NCBI GenBank assembly: GCA_903831255.1
Contig: CAIKWZ010000024.1
Span: forward strand, 1-64,000
Direction of reading: 5' to 3'
DNA: 64,000 nt
Origin: an uncultured Alphaproteobacteria bacterium
GTDB taxonomy: Bacteria; Pseudomonadota; Alphaproteobacteria; Caulobacterales; Hyphomonadaceae
The translations under genes were made by a program, and so were the position numbers. Shown in pieces: positions 16,227-24,579 of this stretch; the first letter of the stretch is position 1; every line of letters starts with the position of its first letter. The notes under the pieces were generated by a model that was given only the letters and a program-made list of their open reading frames with translations, was not told the origin of the DNA and did not search any database.

Positions 16227-18317
16227 ATGAATCTTCTCTCAAAGGTCGGGGCGCGACTCTCCGCCCGCCGAAAATCGCCCAAGAATCCCATGTCCTACGA
16301 GACATGGAGAAGCGCCGCGCTGGTGGCGGTTCTGGCCTGGGCAGGCGTCGGGGCGGACAGCCTGTCCTCAGCCAATTACGGCCCGGAAGAGGCGTATAAG
16401 GCGCTCCACCTATCGGGGCACGAGCCGTTAGTTCTCTGGCTCGCTCTCATCACAGCCCTTACGGTCGTTGTGATTTCGCTTGCCTATGTGCAGGTCATCG
16501 CACTCTTTCCCAGCGGAGGGGGCGGATACAAGTCTGCAAGCCGTCTGGTTCACCCCCTGGCCGGTCTGGTGTCCGGCTCCGCCCTCGTGGTCGACTACGC
16601 CCTTACCATCGCTATCTCGATTGCGGCCGCTTCCGACGCGATGCTCAGTCTCGCGCCGCCTGACTGGCTTCAGTACAAGCCCTTCGCCCTGGCCGGAGGG
16701 CTCGCACTCCTGCTGGCGCTCAACCTGCGCGGGATCAGGGAATCCATCTCTGTCCTGGCCCCGATCTTTTTCGGCTTCCTGATCACACACGTCGTCCTGA
16801 TCGGGTTCGGGATCGCCGCCAAGGGCGACGAGCTCGTAGGAGCTGTGGTTGAAGCCGAACGTCAGGCGATCGAGGTCACGACCGAGACCGGGCTATGGTC
16901 GCTGATCGCCATTATTGCGGGAGCTTACGCGGCGGGTGCGGGCACCTATACCGGGATCGAGGCGCTCTCGAACAACGCCCATGCCCTGAAGCCCCCCCGG
17001 GCGAAAACCGGGGCCCGCGCCATGGCCCTGATCGCCCTGTCGCTGGCGGTGATCGCCGGCGGGATCATGATTCTCTATACGGTCTGGCTTCCCGAGATCG
17101 AACCTGGCAAGACCCTGAACGCCGTCGTCTTTGAAAGCACGCTTAAGCAGCTGTTTCCCGAGCAGGAGCTGGCGCGGCAGATCGCCCTGACTATCGCCAT
17201 GACTTTCGCAGCGGCGCTGCTTCTGGTCGCGGCAAGCTCCGGATTTCTCGGAGGTCCTGCGGTCCTGGCCTCGATGGCGTATGACAAGTGGGCCCCCCAC
17301 TCCTTCGCTCACCTCTCCAGCAAGCTTGTGGCGCAGAACGGCGTCCTGGCCATGGGCGTGGCCGCCGGCATCCTGCTGACCGTCACCGGAGGGCTTGTTC
17401 ATAGCCTCGTGGTTCTCTACTCGATCAACGTCTTCCTCACGTTCAGTCTCTCACTCACGGGGCTCGTTCGGCACGGGATCGCCCATCGGGGCGAAACAAA
17501 AGGCTGGCGTGTTCGTCTGTTCATCGCGGGCCTCGCTCTTTGCGTCGCCGTCTCCATCCTGATCACGCTCTTCGTCGCAAAGTTTTCCCAGGGCGCATGG
17601 GCCGCCATCCTGGTCGCGGGCATGCTGGCGGCCTCCGGTTACTGGGTCAGGGACCATTATCGTCGTTTCGACAACGCCATGGACCGGACTTTTGAAGACC
17701 TTCTCGTCAGAGACCCGGGCGCAGCCGTGGAGCTGCCTAAAAACGCCCGCATGAAACGTCCCGTCGGCATTGTGACGGGACCCCATGGCGGGGCAGGCCT
17801 TCACGCCCTGATGCATGCTCAGAGACTGTTCCGGGGCGGCTTTGACAGCGTGGTGATTATCTCGGCTGGCGAGGTGGACGCGGAGTGCTATGGCGGACAT
17901 GAAGCTCTCGAGCGACTGAGACAGCAGGTCGGCGAGAGGTGCGCCAAGATCGTCGCGTGGAGCCGCGACCATGGCATGCCCGCGCGCGTCTATACGGGAT
18001 TTTCAACGGACGCCGTGGAGACCCTTGAACAGCTCTGCCTCAAAGCACGAGCCGACCATCCGAATGTGGTGTTCGTAGCGACGCGCCCCATGACCCGCCC
18101 TCACGGCTGGGCATCAACCTTGCTGCACGGAGGCACTGCGCTCAGCCTGCAGCGCCGCCTTCATGCTCATGACGCCCCGCTGATCGTACTTCCTATGCGG
18201 GTTGATCTTGGTCCCGACCAGTTCTTCCGCAAAGGACCACGCCCAGCCGTCGCCGAGACGACTTCCCGCCCGGGACGAGACCACGGCTCGATCGAAACGC
18301 ATGACGGATCCGGCTGA
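16227..18317 (+). CDS. KimA-like APC-superfamily potassium permease
   Basis: A 696-residue protein with about 12 membrane helices followed by a cytoplasmic domain of roughly 190 residues. The first helix carries GADSLSSANYGPEE, close to the SDALSSVAYGTEQ hallmark of KimA (YdaO) K+/H+ symporters. Other shared elements are PSGGGGYKSA, SALVVDYALTIAISIAAASD and TGIEALSNN. The soluble tail is UspA-like, as in KimA, and here it reads as a complete domain. KimA imports potassium with proton coupling; an amino-acid substrate is the alternative. I chose the ATG at 16227 (after CAGAACCCAGA), ahead of a short basic segment. Confidence 0.82.
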   Translation: MNLLSKVGARLSARRKSPKNPMSYETWRSAALVAVLAWAGVGADSLSSANYGPEEAYKALHLSGHEPLVLWLALITALTVVVISLAYVQVIALFPSGGGGYKSASRLVHPLAGLVSGSALVVDYALTIAISIAAASDAMLSLAPPDWLQYKPFALAGGLALLLALNLRGIRESISVLAPIFFGFLITHVVLIGFGIAAKGDELVGAVVEAERQAIEVTTETGLWSLIAIIAGAYAAGAGTYTGIEALSNNAHALKPPRAKTGARAMALIALSLAVIAGGIMILYTVWLPEIEPGKTLNAVVFESTLKQLFPEQELARQIALTIAMTFAAALLLVAASSGFLGGPAVLASMAYDKWAPHSFAHLSSKLVAQNGVLAMGVAAGILLTVTGGLVHSLVVLYSINVFLTFSLSLTGLVRHGIAHRGETKGWRVRLFIAGLALCVAVSILITLFVAKFSQGAWAAILVAGMLAASGYWVRDHYRRFDNAMDRTFEDLLVRDPGAAVELPKNARMKRPVGIVTGPHGGAGLHALMHAQRLFRGGFDSVVIISAGEVDAECYGGHEALERLRQQVGERCAKIVAWSRDHGMPARVYTGFSTDAVETLEQLCLKARADHPNVVFVATRPMTRPHGWASTLLHGGTALSLQRRLHAHDAPLIVLPMRVDLGPDQFFRKGPRPAVAETTSRPGRDHGSIETHDGSG

Positions 18318-18567
18318 AACGCCGAGAGCTGCTGCCCTCCTGCTTCTAATACATCCTGCCGATCCCAAGAGAACACTTGGGGAGAGACCCCATCCGTCGA
18401 TCTCTCAAAGTCTTCACAAGGGCGATCCTCAGGTGCGCGCCCTTGCTGCCCGCGAATGCGCGCCAAGCCGGTCGGGACGTAAGGTTTCGAAGGTTTGCGG
18501 CGCTCGGCACGAACGGCCCGGGGAACGACGTCTGCCGCAAGGATCACGCCCGTGCGGAGAGCCGACA
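18318..18567. other. intergenic stretch downstream of the permease
   Basis: About 250 bases between the permease stop and the terminator of the opposite-strand operon. Several overlapping frames are open here, as expected of G+C-rich DNA, but none has recognisable motifs or a good ribosome site. I see no feature in it. Confidence 0.4.
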
Positions 18568-18595
18568 TGAAAAGGCCCGGCCTCTCGGCCGGGCC
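18568..18595 (-). terminator. rho-independent terminator of the TonB/ExbBD/TPR operon
   Basis: A perfect 9-bp stem, GGCCCGGCC (18574-18582) with GGCCGGGCC (18587-18595) and a 4-base loop. Read on the minus strand it is followed by TTTTCA. It lies 27 bases after the TPR gene stop, so it closes that operon. Confidence 0.8.
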
Positions 18596-18621
18596 CAGAC
18601 AAAGTGTTACGGACGAGCCCT

Positions 18622-19902
18622 TCAGAGCTTCGAGATGGCGATCCAGTTCTTAGCCAGAGCCGCAGCGCCATTGTCGCCTTTGACCTCCGCCCAGGTCTTG
18701 CGAGCATCATCTTTCTTGCCCGCCTTGAACTGAGCAATCCCAAGGCGAAGCTTGGCGAGCGCAACCTGCCCCTCATCCATTCCGCCCTTGGCGATCCCCT
18801 TGGTGATCAGATCGATCGCCTTGGTCGTGTCGCCGGCAGTCATGTAGCCTTCGCCCGTATCGACGAACATCATGCCGGTCGGAGCGGAGGCAGCCTCCTT
18901 TTCCGACTGCGCAAGATCACCGCCAGCGTCGGACTTGGCCCCAGCCTGAGCCTGGGCATAGAGGCGCTTATTGCGCTCAGCATTCTTGTCGGAAGCGCCG
19001 CCGATCGCCCCGGACTTGAAGAGAGGCGCGAGGATCTTCTCTGCCTCGGCAGGCAGACCGCGAGACAGAGCCTGCTCGCCCATCGCCAGCTGTTCTTCCT
19101 GCTTGAGATCGACCTTCGCCGCCACCAGAGCCCGGAAGACGTCCAGCTGCGTCTGGGTGCGATTGTACTTCGGCTCTTTGGTCGCCCGCTCAACAAGAGC
19201 GCGCCAGTAGAGCTCCTTGGGATACTCGCCCGCGACACGCTCAAGGGCGGTGTAATAACCGTCCATGTTCTTATTGTCGAAGTGGGCCTTCATGATGATG
19301 TTGTAGAGTTTCTCGCTCGGCTTCTTTCCTTCCGAGCGAGACTGATCGATCGCCTTCTGACCGAACGAGACCGCTTCCTGGTAATTCTTAGCCTTCAGAG
19401 CGGAGCTTGAGAGATAGGCATACTGGTCGGACGAGCCACCGTACTCGACCACATAAGCCTTCGTGAGAGCCTCAGCTTTCGCCTCCTGGCCCATCACCGC
19501 GTAGGTGCCGGCAATTGTCGCCTTGTGACGCTTGGCGGTCGCGGTGTCGACGCCGAGAGCCAGCTGAGCCTCCAGAGACTTCACCAGTCCCGCGTTGTTC
19601 TTCATGTTGGCGTAAATGGCGGTGCGGAACTGCTCGACGCCCAGCTTCTCCTGCGGGGCTTTCGCAAACGGCGCCGCCGCCTCAACCTTGGCGAGGGCGT
19701 CTGAGAACTTACCCGCCTGCATAAGCGCCTGAGCCTCGCCCATAGGCTTTGCAAACTCCGGCGAAGACTTCACCTGCTTCGGCGCCTGCGCGATAGCCGT
19801 CGGCGCGAGAACCGTCCCGGCCGTCATGGCCCCGAAAACCGACATTAGGCCAAGCCCAACGGCCGGAAGGCCGGAGCGAAGCGACGAGCTGAACGAGTTC
19901 AT
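18622..19902 (-). CDS. exported TPR-like protein linked to the TonB system
   Basis: A 426-residue exported helical protein. The leader has a basic start, a hydrophobic stretch and a likely cut after AIAQA. The mature part is built of helix pairs typical of degenerate tetratricopeptide repeats: EAQALMQAGKFSDALAKVEA near the start, AYLSSSALKAKNYQEAVSFG, and GYMTAGDTTKAIDLITKGIA with LGIAQFKAGKKDDARKTW at the end. It is the last gene after tonB, exbB and two exbD genes on the same strand and precedes the terminator. In several Proteobacteria a periplasmic TPR protein accompanies this module. Likely a structural or assembly partner; the exact role is inferred. Confidence 0.75.
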   Translation of the reverse strand: MNSFSSSLRSGLPAVGLGLMSVFGAMTAGTVLAPTAIAQAPKQVKSSPEFAKPMGEAQALMQAGKFSDALAKVEAAAPFAKAPQEKLGVEQFRTAIYANMKNNAGLVKSLEAQLALGVDTATAKRHKATIAGTYAVMGQEAKAEALTKAYVVEYGGSSDQYAYLSSSALKAKNYQEAVSFGQKAIDQSRSEGKKPSEKLYNIIMKAHFDNKNMDGYYTALERVAGEYPKELYWRALVERATKEPKYNRTQTQLDVFRALVAAKVDLKQEEQLAMGEQALSRGLPAEAEKILAPLFKSGAIGGASDKNAERNKRLYAQAQAGAKSDAGGDLAQSEKEAASAPTGMMFVDTGEGYMTAGDTTKAIDLITKGIAKGGMDEGQVALAKLRLGIAQFKAGKKDDARKTWAEVKGDNGAAALAKNWIAISKL

Positions 19903-19978
19903 GCGAAACCTCCACTTATCGTCTTAATATAGGCGACCAACTGGTAGTCGCAAAGTCAGGATTACACCCCAGTCACAT

Positions 19979-20007
19979 GAACGGCGCCCGAATGAAAGGC
20001 GCCGTTC
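19979..20007. other. strong hairpin between exbD and the TPR gene
   Basis: GAACGGCGCC (19979-19988) and GGCGCCGTTC (19998-20007) form a perfect 10-bp stem with a 9-base loop. No T-run follows on either strand, so it is not a standard terminator. In the operon transcript it could stabilise the upstream mRNA or partly reduce expression of the TPR gene. Confidence 0.5.
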
Positions 20008-20037
20008 CCGTGACTGCAAAAAGTTCAGATCCGAGGC

Positions 20038-20460
20038 TTACTGAGTGCCCCCGATGATCCCCAGCTTGGTCAGTCCCAAGCGCTGGGCGGACGCCATCAC
20101 GGCGGCCACCTGCTTGTATCTCGCCAGGCGATGAGGCTCGATATGAATCTCGGGCTGCTCGCCTCGCTGGGCTTCGACCATCATGTTCTGCTCCATCGTC
20201 GCACGATCAACGACAGAGCCATTCCAATAGATCGACCCGTCGAAGTCCACGATGATCCGAACCGGTTCGATCGGGTTCTCAGGCGGGGGGGGAGCATCCG
20301 GCGGCGGAGGCCGCGGGGTGTCCAGTTTCACGGCATGACGCTGGGGCGGGATGGTGATGATCAACATGATCAACAGCACCAGCATCACATCGATGAGGGG
20401 CGTGGTATTGATTTCCGAAAGCGGTTCGCCTTCCGCCTGCGCACCGACCTGCATTGCCAT
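20038..20460 (-). CDS. exbD: ExbD biopolymer transport protein (second copy)
   Basis: A 140-residue single-span protein. A short cytoplasmic start leads to the membrane helix with TPLIDVMLVLLIMLIIT; the aspartate there is the proton-carrying residue of ExbD/TolR proteins. A proline-rich linker (PRPPPPDAPPPPE) and a periplasmic domain ending in LGLTKLGIIGG follow. With ExbB it converts the proton gradient into movement of TonB. It lies 33 bases after the other exbD; the linker is much longer in this copy, so the two probably form a heteromer. Confidence 0.93.
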   Translation of the reverse strand: MAMQVGAQAEGEPLSEINTTPLIDVMLVLLIMLIITIPPQRHAVKLDTPRPPPPDAPPPPENPIEPVRIIVDFDGSIYWNGSVVDRATMEQNMMVEAQRGEQPEIHIEPHRLARYKQVAAVMASAQRLGLTKLGIIGGTQ

Positions 20461-20493
20461 CGTTCATACTCCAGCGCGAACTGCGCAGTTCCA

Positions 20494-20940
20494 CTAATAT
20501 CCGCCGCCGCCCGGCTTCTTGGTGATGAAGCCGATCTTAGCTATGCCCGCCTTCTGCGCCGCTTCAACGACCCGACCGACATTGTGATACTCCGTCTCCT
20601 GGTCGCCGCGGATATGCACCTCAGGCTGAGGCACAATCACAGCGGCCTGACGCAGACGGGACATCAACTCTTCCTCATCCGGCAGACGGTACTGATTCCA
20701 GTACACGTTGCCCTGAGTGTCCACCGAGAGGTTCACGTTCTCAGGCCTGGTGATAACCGCCTGATTGCGTTCCTCCGGAAGCTCCACCTCGACCGTTCCG
20801 ACCACAACCGGAACGGTGATGAGGAAGATGATGAGCATCACGAGCATAATGTCGACGAGCGGCGTCGTGTTGATCGAGGAGTTCAGAGGGGTCTCCTCCT
20901 CCTCGATCAGCTGAATTCCGCCGTTTGATTCGCTCGACAT
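20494..20940 (-). CDS. exbD: ExbD biopolymer transport protein (first copy)
   Basis: A 148-residue ExbD with the helix TPLVDIMLVMLIIFLIT (conserved aspartate present) and a periplasmic domain with LPEERNQ, VYWNQYRLPDEEEL and KAGIAKIGFITKKPGGGGY. It starts 11 bases after exbB. Two consecutive exbD genes downstream of exbB are frequent in Caulobacter, Xanthomonas and sphingomonad-type loci. Confidence 0.94.
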   Translation of the reverse strand: MSSESNGGIQLIEEEETPLNSSINTTPLVDIMLVMLIIFLITVPVVVGTVEVELPEERNQAVITRPENVNLSVDTQGNVYWNQYRLPDEEELMSRLRQAAVIVPQPEVHIRGDQETEYHNVGRVVEAAQKAGIAKIGFITKKPGGGGY

Positions 20941-20951
20941 TGATTATCCCC

Positions 20952-21845
20952 TCAGGCTTTGGCCGAAGAGGCCATCAGCTTCTCGACGTCATAGGCGAAG
21001 TGCCGCGCAGCGTCGGAGATGCTTTTGTTACGGCGACCCAGGAGGTTGTAGAAGATAACCGCAGGAACAGCGACGGCCAGACCGATGGCGGTCATGATCA
21101 GCGCTTCACCAACCGGACCCGCAACCTTCTCGATGGACGCATCGCCCGTCAGACCAATGCGAACCAGAGCGTTCACAATACCCCAAACGGTTCCGAAGAG
21201 ACCCACGAACGGGCAGATCGAACCGACGGTCGCAAGGAAGGCCATACCCGCCTGAAGCCGGGTGTTGACCCGCTCAAGCTCGATACCGACCTGGTGAGAC
21301 GTACGGTCGCCACGGCTGATTCGAGCGCCAAGACCCGCCTGAGCGCTGTTCGCCTGAGCGACCGCGCCTTCAGCAATATTGCGGAACGCACTCTTCTCTC
21401 CGAGCGCCTCAAGACCATCGTCCAGAGACCCCGCTTCCCAGAACCCGCCAAGCTTCTTGACCTGACCGTTCAGGATGTTCTGATCGATCACCTTGGTCGC
21501 GGCGATGTAGATCGTGCCCGAGAACATAATGATCATGATGATGAGGGTGGAGCGAGCGACGATGTCGCCCTGGGCCCACATTCCCTGAATGCTGAAGGGG
21601 TTGTGAGCTTCCTCAGCACCCTCTTCGGCGGCAGGCTCTTCCGTCGTCGTGAGAGGAGCGGGAGCGGCCGCCTCCTCGGTGACGCCCGGAATAGAGGTGT
21701 CGACGTCCACCGCCGGAGCGGATTCAGCCGGGGGGGTCTGAGCCATCGCGCCTACGGGCAGGAAAGCCAGGGCCAGTGCTGCGACCAGAAATCTCACCGG
21801 AGAGCCCCGCCGCGAAGGACCATCACCGAAGTACGCCGTGTTCAT
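20952..21845 (-). CDS. exbB: ExbB biopolymer transport protein
   Basis: A 297-residue MotA/TolQ/ExbB protein. A cleavable leader (cut near GAMA-Q) and an Ala/Pro/Glu-rich periplasmic stretch precede the first channel helix (LIIMIIMFSGTIYIA). The conserved channel region is AFLATVGSICPFVGLFGTVWGI followed by ALIMTAIGLAVAVPAVIFYN. It forms the pentameric proton channel that houses ExbD and drives TonB. The extra N-terminal leader, absent in E. coli ExbB, is usual in Proteobacteria with long ExbB forms. Confidence 0.95.
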   Translation of the reverse strand: MNTAYFGDGPSRRGSPVRFLVAALALAFLPVGAMAQTPPAESAPAVDVDTSIPGVTEEAAAPAPLTTTEEPAAEEGAEEAHNPFSIQGMWAQGDIVARSTLIIMIIMFSGTIYIAATKVIDQNILNGQVKKLGGFWEAGSLDDGLEALGEKSAFRNIAEGAVAQANSAQAGLGARISRGDRTSHQVGIELERVNTRLQAGMAFLATVGSICPFVGLFGTVWGIVNALVRIGLTGDASIEKVAGPVGEALIMTAIGLAVAVPAVIFYNLLGRRNKSISDAARHFAYDVEKLMASSAKA

Positions 21846-21998
21846 AGTCTTCCTCTCCTCAAACGGGTCGCCCCGTGTCTATCACCCGCCGCAATGAGAC
21901 TGCTTTTGTCGTCTCAACCGGCCAGTTTTCCAAAAACCACACTAGTCGTTAGCGTTAGAACTTCCACCCCAATCAACTGGGAATAACTCTCAGTCCAA

Positions 21999-22649
21999 TC
22001 AGTCCTCCAGCTCCCAAACGATCGTAAGCTGGTGCGGCGGATCGCAGAAAGCCACCGACTTGCCCGTCGAGTCCTTGGCGGGATCCAGGCGCGTACGGGG
22101 AAGCCCCTTGACCGTGGCTTCATCAAGACGGGGGAAGCCGCTCGACTTCAGCAACTGAACGTTCGTCATCCGGCCCGTCGCATCGACGCAAACCGAAACG
22201 GTGACTTCACCCTCTTCCTTCGCCCTCTGAGACGCCGGGGGATATTCAGGCTTCTCAAAACGTCGCCCGACCGACGGACGGGACACGATCGTGACGGCAG
22301 GCGCCGGCGGAGGCGCCGGTCTGACGACAGGCGGGGGCGCCGGGCGCGCTACCTGCTGCACCTGCTGGATCGCCGTCGGAGGCGGCGGGGTATCAAAAAC
22401 GAATTCGGGCAGGATCACCTGCGGCGGCGGAGGCGGCAACTCAACGTCCACCGGCGGCGGCGGCGGCGGCTCCTCGTCAGGCGTTTCCGGCTCCTCGATG
22501 ATCACAACCTCGGTCTCGGTCAGCTTATTGACGATCTGCATACCGAGACCCGTCGCGAGACCGTAGCCCACGAGGGCATTGATCAGGATCACAGCGCCGA
22601 TCCCAACATATCGGGTAGTCTTAGGTGGCTGCTTAGTCGCGTAATACAT
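21999..22649 (-). CDS. tonB: TonB energy-transducing protein
   Basis: A 216-residue TonB. One N-terminal membrane anchor (VGIGAVILINALVGYGLATG) is followed by a Pro/Glu-rich spacer (EEPPPPPPVDVELPPPPP and further proline runs to about residue 120) and the C-terminal TonB domain (FEKPEYPPASQRAKEEGEV, RLDEATVKGLPRTRLDPAK). Two cysteines in this domain may pair. I chose the ATG at 22649 because the anchor follows closely. It should pull on TonB-dependent receptors. It heads the minus-strand unit, with a 153-base gap before exbB that could hold a second promoter. Confidence 0.93.
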   Translation of the reverse strand: MYYATKQPPKTTRYVGIGAVILINALVGYGLATGLGMQIVNKLTETEVVIIEEPETPDEEPPPPPPVDVELPPPPPQVILPEFVFDTPPPPTAIQQVQQVARPAPPPVVRPAPPPAPAVTIVSRPSVGRRFEKPEYPPASQRAKEEGEVTVSVCVDATGRMTNVQLLKSSGFPRLDEATVKGLPRTRLDPAKDSTGKSVAFCDPPHQLTIVWELED

Positions 22650-22987
22650 CTGTCTCTCGCTCTCGACGCCCCTAGGTTCACTTCCCCGGCCTTTGGCCTG
22701 ACGGAAGGTGAAGTCCAATTTTTATGCCTTCGTTTTGGCCTAAGCGCCAGCCTCGGAATTGTGAATTTTACAGCACAGCGCGCACACAACCTCACCAATC
22801 CCACGTCGGAGACCAGCGTTGCGGCCGGGGTCTTGAACGCGATGGTCCGTTTCGGATCTATCGCACACGTCGGGGTTGGAGCCGACGACCCTCTGTTACC
22901 TTGCGATATGCTTTCCCAAGTCAGCCTTTGTCAACGCAGAGCTAACGAGGGCGCCAAAACTTTATCTCCCTGAATCAACGATTTTCT
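22650..22987. other. upstream region of the tonB operon
   Basis: About 340 bases without a supported gene. It must carry the tonB promoter. An AT-rich run (AATTTTTAT) at about 22718-22726 is the only obvious promoter-like patch. I saw no Fur-type palindrome. Confidence 0.35.
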
Positions 22988-23017
22988 ATCCGGCGCCTAA
23001 ATGTCGCGGCGCCGGAT
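22988..23017. other. hairpin at the 3' end of the symporter gene
   Basis: ATCCGGCGCC (22988-22997) and GGCGCCGGAT (23008-23017) form a perfect 10-bp stem with a 10-base loop. It touches the stop codon of the symporter gene on the minus strand. No T-run follows, so it may act as a 3' end stabiliser or a weak terminator. Its inner core is shared with the hairpin at 19979-20007. Confidence 0.55.
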
Positions 23018-24267
23018 CAAAGAAGGTGCGGCTCGGGGTCCTTCGCCCGACCATCCAGCACGCCTTCCCACTTCGCAATCACAGCGCAGGCTATGGAGTT
23101 TCCAATCACATTTGTCGCCGTCCGCCCCATATCCATAAAGGCGTCTACCGCCAGCACGAGGGCGATCGCCTCTGTCGGCAGACCGAAGGCCGGCAAGGTC
23201 GCGGAAATCACCACCAGGGATGCGCGAGGAACACCCGCGATCCCCTTGGAAGTGACCATGAGGAGCAGAAGCATAAGGATTTGCTGGCTGACCGATATCT
23301 CAATCCCCATGGCCTGCGCGATGAACAGGGTCGCGAAGGTGCAGTACATCATCGAACCGTCCAGGTTGAACGAGTATCCCAGAGGCAGAACAAAGGAGAC
23401 CACGCGATTGGGGACCCCAAACTTCTCAAGCTGCTCAAGGAGTTTAGGATAGGCTGCCTCTGAGCTCGCCGTAGAGAACGCCAGCAGCCCAGGCTCACGG
23501 ACCATCGCCAGAAGACGGAAAACCTTCGGCCCAAGGACTATGAAACCTGCGAGGATCAACAAGCCCCACAGGACCCCCAGCGCAATAAAGAAAGACCCGA
23601 CCAGCCGGCCGTAGTCAGCAATAACCGACAGGCCCTGAACCGAAACCACGACCGCCAGGGCTGCAAACACAGCCGCCGGCGCAGCCGCCATCACATAACC
23701 TGTGACCTTCAACATCACCTGCGCTGACTGTTCGAGAAGTTCGGTCACCCTTGAGGTTCTCGACCCGAGGGCCTGCAGCGCCACGCCCAGGAACAGAGAA
23801 AAGACGACGATCTGCAGAATCTCGTTGCGCGCCATGGCGTCTGCAATCGACACGGGAAAAACGTGCGTCATGAACTCCTTGAGCGAGAAATTCGTCTCAG
23901 GCAGGGCCGCACCCGCCGCAACCTGAGCCATAGACGGATCGAACCCCAGCCCGGGCTGGAGCAGGTTCACCATGATCAGACCCAGACCGAGCGAAATAAT
24001 CGACGCCGTCAGGAACCAGGCCATTGTCCGAAAACCGATCCGCCCCAGACTTCCGCCGCCCAGATGCGCGATCCCCACCGAAAGGGTCGTCAGGACCAGC
24101 GGGGCGATGATCATCTTGATCATGCGCAGGAAAATATCCGAGATGATCTTAAGGTAACCGGCGATTTCGGCAGCCATTTCCGGCGTCTGAGTCTGATTGA
24201 CCAGCGCGCCCACAGCGACCCCCAGCACCATCGCCGCCAAAATGCTTATGAAAATCAGCCGATTCAT
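23017..24267 (-). CDS. dicarboxylate/amino acid:cation symporter (DAACS family)
   Basis: A 416-residue secondary transporter of the DctA/GltP family with eight membrane helices and two re-entrant loops. The serine-rich loop AFSTASSEAAYPKLLEQ, the segment PLGYSFNLDGSMMY and the later GIAGVPRASLVV and MDMGRTATNVIGN are family signatures; the last binds the substrate carboxylates and cation. I chose the ATG at 24267 (after GGGAGAGCGCC), directly before the first helix. Substrate could be C4-dicarboxylates, glutamate or aspartate. Confidence 0.93.
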   Translation of the reverse strand: MNRLIFISILAAMVLGVAVGALVNQTQTPEMAAEIAGYLKIISDIFLRMIKMIIAPLVLTTLSVGIAHLGGGSLGRIGFRTMAWFLTASIISLGLGLIMVNLLQPGLGFDPSMAQVAAGAALPETNFSLKEFMTHVFPVSIADAMARNEILQIVVFSLFLGVALQALGSRTSRVTELLEQSAQVMLKVTGYVMAAAPAAVFAALAVVVSVQGLSVIADYGRLVGSFFIALGVLWGLLILAGFIVLGPKVFRLLAMVREPGLLAFSTASSEAAYPKLLEQLEKFGVPNRVVSFVLPLGYSFNLDGSMMYCTFATLFIAQAMGIEISVSQQILMLLLLMVTSKGIAGVPRASLVVISATLPAFGLPTEAIALVLAVDAFMDMGRTATNVIGNSIACAVIAKWEGVLDGRAKDPEPHLL

Positions 24268-24439
24268 ATGGCGCTCTCCCTCGTGCCTTTGCTTCCATAG
24301 CACGCGTCGTCGGAGTGAACACCTCAGGCCCGTCCCTGAGCTGAGGCGGCGCTCGAAGAGGCGTGCAGGCGGACGCGGCGCTCGAGGCGAACGCCCCCAG
24401 ATCAATAAAACGTGATCTGCGGCACGGGGTCGATCATCC

Positions 24440-24562
24440 CTACGTCAAGATCAACGCCCTCGCCTCACGCGCGAGGTCCGCGCGAACGGTGGACAGCCGC
24501 CGCCATAGGTGCTGATGCTCTTCCCAAGGCGGATCCGCGAGCAGCGGGGCGCCCGGCCGCAT
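24440..24562 (-). CDS. possible small protein upstream of the symporter
   Basis: A 40-codon frame with ATG at 24562 and TAG at 24440-24442. The predicted peptide has a helical, arginine-rich second half (LWRRLSTVRADLAREARALI). The ribosome site is weak (GGGACCC). I recognise no family. It occupies the 312-base gap between the symporter and the divergent dipeptidase, where nothing else is evident; it may be chance. Confidence 0.2.
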   Translation of the reverse strand: MRPGAPLLADPPWEEHQHLWRRLSTVRADLAREARALILT

Positions 24563-24579
24563 GAAAGGGTCCCGGCTCC

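Noticed and set aside
22291-22566. Glycine-rich 91-codon frame opposite tonB
   Set aside because: It is the mirror of the proline codons in the TonB spacer, not a silk- or PE-type protein.
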